Assembly: GCA_001898485.1 (NCBI GenBank)
Contig: MKTY01000020.1
Location: forward strand, 372,001-436,000
Length of the DNA stretch: 64,000 bases
DNA from: Sphingobacteriales bacterium 46-32
GTDB lineage: Bacteria; Bacteroidota; Bacteroidia; Chitinophagales; Chitinophagaceae
Reading direction: 5' to 3'
The position numbers and the translations under genes are program-made. The notes under the pieces are model-generated. The model was given only the letters and a program-made list of their open reading frames with translations. It did not search any database and was not told where the DNA came from. Shown here one piece after another: positions 17,255 to 25,306 of this stretch (the stretch's first letter is position 1; every line of letters starts with the position of its first letter).

Positions 17255-20200
17255 TTAGAAGGTAAGATTAAGTCCACAGATAAAGGCTCGGCTGCGCGGA
17301 TATGCAGAGTAGTCCACACCGGGAGTAAGTGGAGTGCTGCGGCGCGTATTCACCTCCGGATCATAACCCGTATAGCGGGTCCATACCGCCAGGTTATTGA
17401 CCGTAGCGTACACTCTTAAGTTTTCAATCTTCGCCTTCTTCAGCAATCTGGAAGGCAGCGAATAGCCGAGCGTAATATTATTGACCCTAAGAAAAGAACC
17501 ATCTTCGATAGCCCATGAGTGCACGTAGAAAGAACTGGCACTGCGAAGAGGCGCCCAGAGTTTTGCATTTTCATTCAGTTTGGCCAGGGCCGCCGGATCT
17601 GTTACCACTACACCATTTTCATCCACCGTGCGCCAGCGGTCATTCATACTGCTCAGCAGATTGGAATTGACTGTGTAGCCACTGGTAAACTCCAGCTTGT
17701 TGGCATTATACACATCATTACCTACCTGGAAGTTTAAGAAAATACTGAGATCAAAATTGCGGTAAGAAAACTGCTGATTCAGACCACCAAAGAATTTGGG
17801 CTGTGTGTTACCAATGATTCCACGATCCTTATCATCGATCACATTATCACCATTCGTATCCTTAAATTTCAGCATACCTGGCTGAGGTGCTGTAGCTGTG
17901 ATACCCGAGTTGTTGGCCACATTTGCCTTCAGCGTATACACACCATTGTTGTAATCGAAATCATTCACTGTATAATAACCATCTGTAAACAGTCCCCAGA
18001 TGGTACCCACTGGCTGGCCGGGTTTTACGAGATAGTCCGCCGGCTGGTTGGCACCACCCCATCCAGACGAAAACAGGAAGAAGTCCTGGTATTTGCCCAG
18101 TGTTTCGATATTGTTTTTATTAAAGGAAATATTGAAATTGGCGCGCCAGGTAAAGTTGCGGTTTGCAACAGGTGTACCATTGATCTGCAGTTCAATACCT
18201 TTATTGGAAGTAGCTCCCACGTTCTGAATCTGCTGCGTGTATCCCGAACTGGTGGGTACGGGTACATTTACCAGCAGATCGCTCGTTGTATTTTTATACG
18301 CATCAGCTGAGATCTGCAAGCGGTCATTGAATAACCCTATATCAAGACCCAGGTTACGCGAAACCGTTGTTTCCCATACCAGGTTGGCATTGGCCAGTTC
18401 GGAAGGCCGGAAAGCTGTAATCAGCTGGTCGTTGATACTGTAATAGGTATTGGCTACAAACTGTGTGAGATAAAGAAAATCGTTGATGCGGTTATTACCT
18501 GCACGTCCATAGCTCATACGCAGTTTCAGATCACTGATAGTGGGCTTCAGGTTCTCCATGAACCGCTCTTCAGAAATACGCCAGGCGAGGGTGCCGGAGG
18601 GGAAATATCCCCAGCGGTTACCTTCGGCAAACTTGCTGGACCCATCTGCACGCAGGGTGAAACTTGCCAGGTATTTTTTATCAAATGCATAATTGACACG
18701 GCCGAAGAAAGAGAAAACACGGCTGGTAACTTCGGTCGAAGTAGGCGGGGGCTGTGTGGCACCGGTAGGAGCACTGCCCAGGCCCATATTTCCCAGCGCT
18801 GCTTTGGGTGTAATGCCTACTGGAAAATAACGGGTTTCGATACCATAGGTCTTATATACTGTTTCAAACAACTCCTGGCCCAGCACTACGCCCAGATCGT
18901 TGCGGTCGCTGAAAGCAGTACCCGACTTGTTCATAGTAAAGCTGAGTACATTGGAATTATTAAGCGTATTGCGGGTTTGTGTGTTGATAGAGGCCGTGGG
19001 CATATTGGAGTTTTGCCGGGCTATAGAAGTAATGGTATCATTAAATGCATTCTGACGCACGTTGCTGATATCGTAACCCAGTGTAGATCGGAAAGACAGG
19101 AAACGATTGATCTCATAATTGAAATAACCGCTGAAGTTGGACGTGCTGTTGTAATTACGGCGGTATTCTGCCTGGTTGAGCAATATAGGATTGACCAGCG
19201 AAAGACTGTTGGCATTTGTTTCCAGTGCATAATCCGGATCATAGTCCATAATATCCTGTCCGCCCATAAGAATAGGGCGGTACTTGATAGCATGACGCAG
19301 GCGGTTGGTAGCCGATGATCCGGCGTTGGCTGTACCCGCACCATTTACAGTCGTATTATTGTACCGCACTGTCATACCTACTTTCAGTTTGTTATTGACT
19401 GTATGGTCGAAACGGAAATTGATGAGTTTGCGATCAAAATCGGAGCCCAGCATAATGCCGTCTTCTGTATTGGAAGTAACGCTGAGATTGAATTTGGTAG
19501 AGGCGGTGCCACCCATTACACTTACATTATGCGTTTGCATGAGTGCATTGCGGCCAAACATTTCATCCTGCCAGTCTACAAAGGGCACATTTTTATACAA
19601 CTCCAGATCTTCCCAGCGGCCATAGGTGTTTTGAAAACCGTCTCTTTCTGACAAACTGCCGCGGGTACGTTCATACTGATACATCACAAAATCGTAAGGA
19701 TGCATCACATCCAGCGCATTGGCGAGCTGACGTACACCAACCAATCCATTATAATTGATACGAGTTTTCATGGCTTTGCCACCCTTGGTAGTAATGATCA
19801 CCACCCCATTGGCCCCACGGGCACCATAGATAGCCGTAGCAGATGCATCTTTGAGTACATCGATACTTTCAATATCCTGTGGTGCCAGTACAGACAGGGC
19901 ATTTTCGACCTGAATACCATCTACCACATACAACGGCGAATTGTCTTGTGTAATCGAACCGCCACCACGTACCCTGATCACGGCACTGGCATCGGGTGAG
20001 CCTTCTGACTGCGTGATCTGCACACCTGCCAGGCGGCCGGTGAGTGCTTCAGAAACAGAATTGACAGGAATATCTTTTAAATCGCGGGCGCCAACAGAAG
20101 ATACTGAACTGAGCAGATCACGGCGCTTTACGGTCTGATAACCGATGATGACTACATCATCGAGCGATTTTACTTCGGCTACAAGTGATGCCTCTACCGA

Positions 20201-20467
20201 AGATTTGTTGCCAACTTCCAGTTCAACAGGTACAAAGCCGGTGTGGGTGATCACCAGCACTGCTTTATCGTTGTTGATAGAAATGGTAAAACGCCCCTGC
20301 TGGTTGCTGAGGGCGGTAATTTTGGTTCCTTTTACCGCTACCGTGGCTCCTTCCACAGGTTGACGGGTATCGGCGGAGGTGATCACACCCGATACCTGGC
20401 GATCCTGTGCAAATGCCCTTAGCAGGCAGGCATTCAGCAACAGGCACAGGAACAGTAACTTTTTCAT
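17255..20467 (-). CDS. SusC/RagA-family TonB-dependent transporter (pectin)
   Basis: 1070 residues. Signal peptide to FAQ, a carboxypeptidase-D regulatory-like domain (about 24-110, GVITSADTRQPVEGATVAVKG), plug domain (SVSEALTGRLAGVQITQSEG; SPLYVVDGIQ; DVLKDASATAIYGARGANGV), then the 22-strand barrel ending in RSRAFICGLNLTF with the terminal aromatic residue. It imports oligogalacturonides across the outer membrane with TonB energy. It is the first gene of the operon. Upstream are a predicted promoter (20649-20681) and LacI-type operator (20705-20722), then the divergent LacI gene. No anti-sigma-interacting N-terminal extension is seen, which fits control by LacI. Confidence 0.95.
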   Translation of the reverse strand: MKKLLFLCLLLNACLLRAFAQDRQVSGVITSADTRQPVEGATVAVKGTKITALSNQQGRFTISINNDKAVLVITHTGFVPVELEVGNKSSVEASLVAEVKSLDDVVIIGYQTVKRRDLLSSVSSVGARDLKDIPVNSVSEALTGRLAGVQITQSEGSPDASAVIRVRGGGSITQDNSPLYVVDGIQVENALSVLAPQDIESIDVLKDASATAIYGARGANGVVIITTKGGKAMKTRINYNGLVGVRQLANALDVMHPYDFVMYQYERTRGSLSERDGFQNTYGRWEDLELYKNVPFVDWQDEMFGRNALMQTHNVSVMGGTASTKFNLSVTSNTEDGIMLGSDFDRKLINFRFDHTVNNKLKVGMTVRYNNTTVNGAGTANAGSSATNRLRHAIKYRPILMGGQDIMDYDPDYALETNANSLSLVNPILLNQAEYRRNYNSTSNFSGYFNYEINRFLSFRSTLGYDISNVRQNAFNDTITSIARQNSNMPTASINTQTRNTLNNSNVLSFTMNKSGTAFSDRNDLGVVLGQELFETVYKTYGIETRYFPVGITPKAALGNMGLGSAPTGATQPPPTSTEVTSRVFSFFGRVNYAFDKKYLASFTLRADGSSKFAEGNRWGYFPSGTLAWRISEERFMENLKPTISDLKLRMSYGRAGNNRINDFLYLTQFVANTYYSINDQLITAFRPSELANANLVWETTVSRNLGLDIGLFNDRLQISADAYKNTTSDLLVNVPVPTSSGYTQQIQNVGATSNKGIELQINGTPVANRNFTWRANFNISFNKNNIETLGKYQDFFLFSSGWGGANQPADYLVKPGQPVGTIWGLFTDGYYTVNDFDYNNGVYTLKANVANNSGITATAPQPGMLKFKDTNGDNVIDDKDRGIIGNTQPKFFGGLNQQFSYRNFDLSIFLNFQVGNDVYNANKLEFTSGYTVNSNLLSSMNDRWRTVDENGVVVTDPAALAKLNENAKLWAPLRSASSFYVHSWAIEDGSFLRVNNITLGYSLPSRLLKKAKIENLRVYATVNNLAVWTRYTGYDPEVNTRRSTPLTPGVDYSAYPRSRAFICGLNLTF

Positions 20468-20648
20468 ACTGCAATCGTTTTGATTAGAAAACTGGTTTGG
20501 GTTGTCGCAATCTCACCAACGGAAAGAAGAAGTACCTGTCTGATTATCCTGCGGGATGCCGAAGATCTCTGACAACGCCGCAGTACGGGTAGAACAAATA
20601 GGAATTGTTTTACACATGACAAGCAAAACCTGTGACCGTTAGTATCGA

Positions 20649-20681
20649 CAAGTCTAGGCAGTTTTTATTTATTGAGTCAAG
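20649..20681 (-). promoter_or_regulatory. Predicted Bacteroidota promoter of the susC-led pectin operon
   Basis: Minus strand CTTG (20678-20681), 21 bases, then TAGACTTG (20649-20656), one mismatch from TAnnTTTG. The distance from its -7 box to the upstream operator is 49 bp, the same as for the GH28 promoter. Confidence 0.55.
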
Positions 20682-20704
20682 ATAATCAGCGCTTTATTTA
20701 CGCA

Positions 20705-20722
20705 ATCGTTCCCGGCAACGAT
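20705..20722. promoter_or_regulatory. LacI-type operator, copy 2 (pectin regulon)
   Basis: ATCGTTCCCGGCAACGAT is an 18-bp palindrome with one mismatched pair and a central CpG. The 12 bases before it (20693-20704) are identical to those before copy 1. It sits upstream of the -33 box, so simple promoter blocking is not the obvious mode; activation or looping is possible. Confidence 0.75.
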
Positions 20723-20727
20723 CTCAT

Positions 20728-20747
20728 TGGCGTTCCCGGATGCGGCT
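20728..20747. promoter_or_regulatory. Possible second, degenerate operator half-site
   Basis: GGCGTTCCCGGATGCGG repeats the left half of the main operator (CGTTCCCGG) with its centre 24 bp from the first centre, a little over two helical turns. The right half is poor. It could be a weak second site or chance. Confidence 0.3.
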
Positions 20748-20871
20748 TTTAGATCGATGTAGCTGCATTCGTCTTTATATGCTCCTGTAGTTAGTGCCTG
20801 CCACTCCGCTTAAATTGGTTATTTTTAGGGGTATTTTTTTCCGTTATAAACGGCTCTAGACCCTGATCACC

Positions 20872-21942
20872 ATGAAGTTTGAAGCGGTAACCATAAAAGA
20901 TATAGCAAAGGCACTCGGATTATCTACCTCAACCGTATCGCGGGCACTGCGCGATAGCTATGAAATCAGCCCTGAAACAAAACGCCTGGTACTGGAATAT
21001 GCCGAAAAGATCAATTACCATCCCAACCCGATTGCCCTGGGTCTTAAAGAACGCCGCACGCGGTCTATCGGTGTTATTGTGGCAGAAATAGCCAATAGTT
21101 TTTTCTCCCAGGCCATTGATGGTATCGAATCCATCGCTTATCACAACGGATATAATGTTATCATTTCTCAAAGTCGTGAATCGAGTGAGCGGGAACAGAT
21201 AAATCTCAATTATCTCACTTCGCGCTCTATTGACGGGCTGATCGTATCGGTATCGTCCGAAACAACCGACTTCAGCAATTTCCGCGAGCTGTTTGAGCGT
21301 GGCATGCCGATCGTGTTCTTTGACCGGATTGTAAGCGAAATAAAAACACATAAGGTAATTGTAGACAGCTATCAGGGAGCTTATGATGCCACGCGGCACC
21401 TGGTGACCAACGGTTATCAGCGCATTGCAGCCATTGCCAGTAGTGAGTCGCTTTCCATTACCCGCGACAGGCTGGCAGGTTACCGCGCAGCATTAGCAGA
21501 GAGTGGCCTGGCGCTGCCCGATGAATATGTACGTTATTGCCCGCATGGCGGACTTATTCAAACAGAGATCAGCGATGCAGTAGCGCAATTGCTGGCCATT
21601 GATCCCCGGCCTGATGCCATTGTGGCCATTTCCGACAAGCTTACTACCGGCTGCCTGCGCGTTTTAAAGACACGTCAGATTGCTGTGCCACAGGATATAG
21701 CACTTATCGGATTTTCAAACTCCGATCTCACCGAGCTGATTGACCCTGCCCTTTCCATTATCAAGCAGCCTGCTTTTGAAATGGGTGAAATTGCCACCAC
21801 CCTGCTGCTGCAAATGATCGAAAGCAAGCGGCCCATTACCGAGTTTGAAACCCGCAGCCTGGCTCCCCAGCTCATAGTAAGGGCTTCGTCGGCACCAGCA
21901 GGTTCCCGTTGGGAAACGAATGTGCCACTCACTGCCCGTTGA
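20872..21942 (+). CDS. LacI-family transcriptional regulator, likely of pectin genes
   Basis: 356 residues. N-terminal LacI helix-turn-helix TIKDIAKALGLSTSTVSRAL (about residues 7-26) with hinge helix region YHPNPIALGLKERRTRSIGV, then a periplasmic-binding-protein-like sensor domain (IGVIVAEIANSFFSQAIDGIE; FFDRIV; AIASSESLSITRDRLAGYRAAL; DAIVAISDKLTTGCLRVL; ALIGFSNSD). It probably binds a galacturonate-pathway intermediate. It is divergent from susC across a region that holds a LacI-type palindrome, and the same site lies before the GH28 operon, so it is the obvious candidate to bind both. Binding and ligand are inferred. Confidence 0.93.
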   Translation: MKFEAVTIKDIAKALGLSTSTVSRALRDSYEISPETKRLVLEYAEKINYHPNPIALGLKERRTRSIGVIVAEIANSFFSQAIDGIESIAYHNGYNVIISQSRESSEREQINLNYLTSRSIDGLIVSVSSETTDFSNFRELFERGMPIVFFDRIVSEIKTHKVIVDSYQGAYDATRHLVTNGYQRIAAIASSESLSITRDRLAGYRAALAESGLALPDEYVRYCPHGGLIQTEISDAVAQLLAIDPRPDAIVAISDKLTTGCLRVLKTRQIAVPQDIALIGFSNSDLTELIDPALSIIKQPAFEMGEIATTLLLQMIESKRPITEFETRSLAPQLIVRASSAPAGSRWETNVPLTAR

Positions 21943-21978
21943 TTTGCAAAATGATTGTGTCCGGCATAGAAACGGAAA

Positions 21979-22818
21979 CTATTGAGCAGTGATGCCTGAT
22001 AAAATATTTTTCAATTGCGATACTGTATGCCCGACCGTAGCACCGGTTTGAGTGGTCATTATTCTTACAAACGGGCTTTTTTCTTCCCGCTCAATATGGC
22101 CCTGCAATATCTGTTTTACTCTCTCAGTTAATGAAGTATTGGTAGAAATAATCTTCCTGATTTCTCTTCCGATAACAGTAGCTGATATTTCCTGTAAACT
22201 CTTATCTTCTATATCTCCCCTGAAAAGATCAAGGTGTTCTTCGCTGTAAATCAATGTGGGCTGAATATCAAAAAAGTAATGGATTATATCCGCTATGTCT
22301 ACTGCGTCCTTCATTCTTCTTTCCGGCCTGTCATCATAAGCAATCAGTTTAAGAAGAATAATAGAGGGCAGGGTTGCTATCCTAAATTGATGTCCTGTTT
22401 TCAATTCCATTGCCTGGATACCGGAATTATACACCTCCATAAATCCATTCACCTTAATATTATTCAATCCCTCGCTGGCAAATGTCACACTGTTATCTAT
22501 TTCAATTTCACCAAAAGGCAATATATCTACCTGTATACCTGACGGAGACAGCATTACAAACGCATTAGTGGCTGCGTTTGTAAAATTTTTCTTTTCCTTT
22601 AAATAGTTTCTGATCGTTTGATATTTTTCCGGACTTCCTGCCAACACTGCAAAGTCCACATCTTTTGTTTGTCTTGATACTATATCTCCTTTTGCATACC
22701 AAATATCTTTTGCCAATGCGCCAATGATATAATAGTCAACTTCGGCAAAAGCAAAAGCTTCTTCCAGCGCATCAAATATCTCCTTCAACTCACCCTCTCT
22801 TATACTACTCCAATCCAT
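21979..22818 (-). CDS. AbiEii-like nucleotidyltransferase toxin (type IV TA)
   Basis: 279 residues. Nucleotidyltransferase-fold protein of the AbiEii/AbiGii toxin type: IIGALAKDIWY (about 31-41) and TKDVDFAVLA with the metal-binding D-x-D (about 52-56), then a helical C-terminal half (ELKTGHQFRIATLPSIILLKLIAYDDRPERRMKDAVDIADI) typical of the family. Known AbiE toxins modify a nucleic acid target and give bacteriostasis and phage resistance. Its ATG lies inside the end of the upstream antitoxin gene (14-bp overlap). Base use is AT-richer than in the flanking pectin genes, which suggests acquisition. Confidence 0.83.
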   Translation of the reverse strand: MDWSSIREGELKEIFDALEEAFAFAEVDYYIIGALAKDIWYAKGDIVSRQTKDVDFAVLAGSPEKYQTIRNYLKEKKNFTNAATNAFVMLSPSGIQVDILPFGEIEIDNSVTFASEGLNNIKVNGFMEVYNSGIQAMELKTGHQFRIATLPSIILLKLIAYDDRPERRMKDAVDIADIIHYFFDIQPTLIYSEEHLDLFRGDIEDKSLQEISATVIGREIRKIISTNTSLTERVKQILQGHIEREEKSPFVRIMTTQTGATVGHTVSQLKNILSGITAQ

Positions 22819-23803
22819 CTTTCAGATATTTATTGTAAATCATTGCGGCCGTTTCCTGGCACCTGGGATCATTGGTCAGCATCAGGTCAGCATATACCAG
22901 TAAGGGTGGCGCATACGGGTTTCTGTCCAGTTCTTCATCTTTCCAGAATTTCTCGTAAACATGTACATTCCCTTTTTCATCCGGAACAAGAGTCCATTTC
23001 GCAGCCAGCTCATTATTTTGATGAGTATATACGGTAAGGCCGGCTGGCACCAGGTGATTGGTAAGCAACTCGCCGGCAGGCTCTCCTCCCCATTGGGTTT
23101 CGGTTGCATCCAGTTGTAATGCCTGCCAGTCTCCCAACCTCTTTTTATCCCAAAACCTGTATGTGCCAAGGAGCAATGCAGGTTGAAGCGTCTCCCTGAA
23201 ACCCGTTAGCCATCTGTCCAGCAGAGCTGCTTTATTCTGCAGCTTTAAGGTAGTATCATTGATAGCAATTATAAACCCCGCATCTTTAAGACCTTCTATT
23301 ATATTTTTCACATTTCCGAGCGCTACCCCTGTCGCATCGGCCAATTTCCGATAGGGCATATTAATGGCTGCATCGTTGAGAAGCAGGTAAAAAACCATTT
23401 TCAGGCCTGTCTTTGTAAAGGCCCGGTTATTGGCCATTTTTTTCTTTTCCTGTGGTTTATGACCCTCAATCCAGATGAAATGATTTCCCTCATTTATGTA
23501 TATATTCCCTGCAGCATCTATGTATCCGATTCTTTTATCTCTGAGCCGTTCTTTTAATGCCGGGAAAATCGTTTCTGCCACCACTATAAAAGGCCGATAC
23601 CTGCCAGCCAGTTCAACTATTTTATCGAGCTGATGCAATCTTAGCTCCCTTCTGATTTCTGCAAATAACTGCAGGTTTCCCTTAGGGAAATGAAAATCAA
23701 CTTCCCCATCTACCTCACCATCCTGAGGTTTCCAGTCAGCTTTTAACCCGGTTTGATTGGTAAGTTGCGCTAAAGCTGTGTTTATAATTTGATTATCGTT
23801 CAT
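22805..23803 (-). CDS. AbiEi-like antitoxin/transcriptional regulator
   Basis: 332 residues, encoded upstream of and overlapping the toxin gene, as in AbiE operons. The N-terminal region (about 30-110; GNLQLFAEIRRELRLHQLDKI, PFIVVAETIFPALKERLRD, IGYIDAAGNIYI) resembles a nuclease-like alpha/beta fold found in AbiEi_2-type proteins. A winged-helix segment follows (about 125-180; NMPYRKLADATGVALGNVKNII), then a long C-terminal domain. Known AbiEi proteins repress their own operon by binding inverted repeats, and a 19-bp palindrome lies 11 bp before this ATG. Classical AbiEi proteins have the winged helix at the very N-terminus, so this is a variant layout. Confidence 0.78.
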   Translation of the reverse strand: MNDNQIINTALAQLTNQTGLKADWKPQDGEVDGEVDFHFPKGNLQLFAEIRRELRLHQLDKIVELAGRYRPFIVVAETIFPALKERLRDKRIGYIDAAGNIYINEGNHFIWIEGHKPQEKKKMANNRAFTKTGLKMVFYLLLNDAAINMPYRKLADATGVALGNVKNIIEGLKDAGFIIAINDTTLKLQNKAALLDRWLTGFRETLQPALLLGTYRFWDKKRLGDWQALQLDATETQWGGEPAGELLTNHLVPAGLTVYTHQNNELAAKWTLVPDEKGNVHVYEKFWKDEELDRNPYAPPLLVYADLMLTNDPRCQETAAMIYNKYLKDGLE

Positions 23804-23813
23804 ATGCTATACA

Positions 23814-23832
23814 TGTTCACGGTACGTGAACA
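23814..23832. promoter_or_regulatory. Palindromic operator of the AbiE-type operon
   Basis: TGTTCACGGTACGTGAACA: two perfect 8-base arms around GTA, 11 bp upstream of the antitoxin ATG and directly downstream of a consensus -7 box. The position over the predicted transcription start fits autorepression. Confidence 0.72.
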
Positions 23833-23834
23833 CA

Positions 23835-23842
23835 CAAATATA
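23835..23842 (-). promoter_or_regulatory. -7 promoter box of the AbiE-type operon
   Basis: Minus strand TATATTTG matches TAnnTTTG exactly. I see no good TTTG at the -33 distance. Transcription would start within the palindrome and give a leader of about 25 bases. Confidence 0.5.
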
Positions 23843-24081
23843 ATGAACATTTCCGGGTTTTTTACACCTTCGCATCTGATAAATATTTAATCATATTATT
23901 ATCAATATTTTACACACGTAAATTTATCACTGCGTTTTCAGGTGCAGACTTTTATTCGCTCGATGAGCAGGATATGGAAGGAGCGCTGATAAGAAATAAA
24001 AAAGAATATTTTTATTCTGTACATACTGACATAAGGCTGTCACCAGCCGGGTGTTTCTTTGAATTCTAAAACAAGAATATT

Positions 24082-24576
24082 ATGGAAACAAGTACTGCAA
24101 CAGGCATCACCATTACACCTCATCAATGGCTTAAACACTGGCAGGGCCACCGTGCACTAACCCGCCGTGTCATCGAAGCTTTCCCCGACGATAAGTTATT
24201 TTCTTTTTCCTTAGGAGGCATGCGCCCCTTTGGTGAAATGGCTATTGAAATGCTGATTATGGCCACACCAACAGTAAAAGGAGTGGCGACCGGTGTATGG
24301 GAAGATGCTAATAAACTCTTTGGCCCCGGCGAACACCCCAAAGACAAAAAGAGCCTGCTGGCAGAATGGGATAAAACAACAGCGCAACTCAATGAACTTT
24401 GGCCTACCATCCCCCCTCACCGTTTCCAGGAAGAAGATGTGGCATTTGGTCAGTGGAAAGACAGGACTTCCGGCACCATCCTGTATGTCATCGACAATGA
24501 AATTCATCACCGCGGACAGGGTTATGTATACCTGCGTGCGCTGGGTATAGAACCTCCGCATTTTTGGGAGAGATAA
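24082..24576 (+). CDS. DinB-family protein
   Basis: 164 residues. Four-helix-bundle DinB-like protein: HQWLKHWQGHRALTRRVIEAFPDDKLFSF at the N-terminus and DNEIHHRGQGYVYLRALGIEPP at the C-terminus with the metal-binding histidines. DinB-family members include thiol-dependent transferases using bacillithiol or mycothiol, and many with no known role. A single-gene unit facing the ArsR gene, with a repeat array between the two stops. No signal peptide, so cytoplasmic. Confidence 0.88.
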   Translation: METSTATGITITPHQWLKHWQGHRALTRRVIEAFPDDKLFSFSLGGMRPFGEMAIEMLIMATPTVKGVATGVWEDANKLFGPGEHPKDKKSLLAEWDKTTAQLNELWPTIPPHRFQEEDVAFGQWKDRTSGTILYVIDNEIHHRGQGYVYLRALGIEPPHFWER

Positions 24577-24584
24577 ATACAAAA

Positions 24585-24670
24585 TATAAAGGGTTTAAAG
24601 AGTTTAAAGGGTATAAAGGGTAGAATCAAACCGATTCTTTATACTCGTTAAACTCTTTAAACCCTTTATA
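24585..24670. repeat. 9-bp-period array forming a 23-bp inverted repeat
   Basis: The left side has four 9-base units (TATAAAGGG, TTTAAAGAG, TTTAAAGGG, TATAAAGGG). The right side is made of complementary units. The arms 24585-24607 and 24648-24670 are a perfect 23-bp inverted repeat, with a smaller hairpin (AGAATC/GATTCT) in the 40-base loop. It lies between the stops of two convergent genes and could end transcription from both sides. Confidence 0.75.
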
Positions 24671-24783
24671 CTTCTTAAACTTTTTCTACAACTCCGATTC
24701 GTCTGGCACAAACAGCCAGCGTAATAATGATCAATTCTTAGCCCTTAAGCGGCTGGCCTGATTACTACTCATACTAAAAGGTA

Positions 24784-25122
24784 TTAAGCCTTGTTTTTCC
24801 GATTTGATCTGATGGATTTTGCTTCCTGCAGAGCTATGTCTGACTGGTTGGGTCTGGCTATCCATGGCTCTCGCAATTGATCTATCCATTCGCTTACCTC
24901 CGCCAGCCGTTCCAGCCGGACTTCACAAAACCGCTCCCGTCCCCGTTGCCGCACTTCTATCAGCCCGCTTGCAGTCAGTAATTTAATATGCTTGTATACG
25001 GCCATCCGGCTCACGGGAAACTGGCGCGAGATGGCATTCACATTACGCGGCCCCGAAGCAAGGTACCCCAATATGGCCCGGCGGGTGGGATCTGCTATTG
25101 CCTGGAAAACATCGCTGTTCAT
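24784..25122 (-). CDS. ArsR-family transcriptional regulator
   Basis: About 112 residues from the ATG at 25122 (MNSDVFQAIADPTRRAILGYL), the usual start of this subgroup. An upstream ATG at 25167 lies inside the palindrome and is less likely. Winged-helix core: VNAISRQFPVSRMAVYKHIKLLTASGLIEVRQRGRERFCEVR. No metal-binding cysteines are seen, so it belongs to the non-metal subgroup often paired with SRPBCC/START-domain proteins; no such partner is next to it here. C-terminal tail is basic. It probably binds the palindrome at 25141-25174 and controls itself. Confidence 0.88.
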   Translation of the reverse strand: MNSDVFQAIADPTRRAILGYLASGPRNVNAISRQFPVSRMAVYKHIKLLTASGLIEVRQRGRERFCEVRLERLAEVSEWIDQLREPWIARPNQSDIALQEAKSIRSNRKNKA

Positions 25123-25140
25123 ATACAACGGTTCAGTTGT

Positions 25141-25174
25141 AAAATTAATGCAACCTTTAGGTTGCATTAATTTT
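25141..25174. promoter_or_regulatory. Long palindrome upstream of the arsR gene
   Basis: Perfect inverted repeat with 15-base arms (25141-25155 and 25160-25174) around TTTA; the core is ATGCAACC-N4-GGTTGCAT. It ends 19 bp before the preferred ATG. It is a likely ArsR operator; as RNA it could also form a hairpin. Confidence 0.7.
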
Positions 25175-25230
25175 TTTTCCCCGCAGGCTTTCCAATCTCG
25201 AACTTTAGCCCGGCAAGGTCAAAAAAAACA

Positions 25231-25247
25231 TACCAGTATATACCAGT
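25231..25247 (+). promoter_or_regulatory. GntR operator copy 1: tandem TACCAGT
   Basis: TACCAGTATATACCAGT: two TACCAGT units starting 10 bp apart, so on the same face of the helix. It lies 60 bp before the GntR ATG. The same element (TACCAGTATGTACCAGT) lies 57 bp before the SusC start at 48198, in the same orientation relative to the gene. Confidence 0.72.
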
Positions 25248-25306
25248 TTATAATTTCAAATAAAAACCCTATTTTTACGCACCATTAAACCTTGCCTCCC
25301 CTGATT

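Larger units (their letters stand above)
20468..20871. other. Divergent regulatory region between susC and lacI
   Basis: 404 bases with no gene. It holds the predicted susC promoter, the shared operator and a weaker half-site. The predicted susC leader is about 180 bases long, and I see no strong hairpin or riboswitch in it. A short inverted repeat, CCGTT-ATA-AACGG (20841-20853), lies about 20 bp before the lacI ATG; it may be an autoregulatory site, but its spacing differs from the main operator. I found no convincing -33/-7 promoter for lacI. Confidence 0.6.

Noticed and set aside
20841-20853. CCGTT-ATA-AACGG near the lacI start as a third pectin operator
   Set aside because: Half-site bases are similar but the spacing is 3 instead of 8 bases and the central CCGG is missing.
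24585-24670. Inverted repeat as ends of a small mobile element
   Set aside because: The arms enclose only 40 bp, there is no transposase or target duplication, and the arms themselves are 9-bp tandem units.
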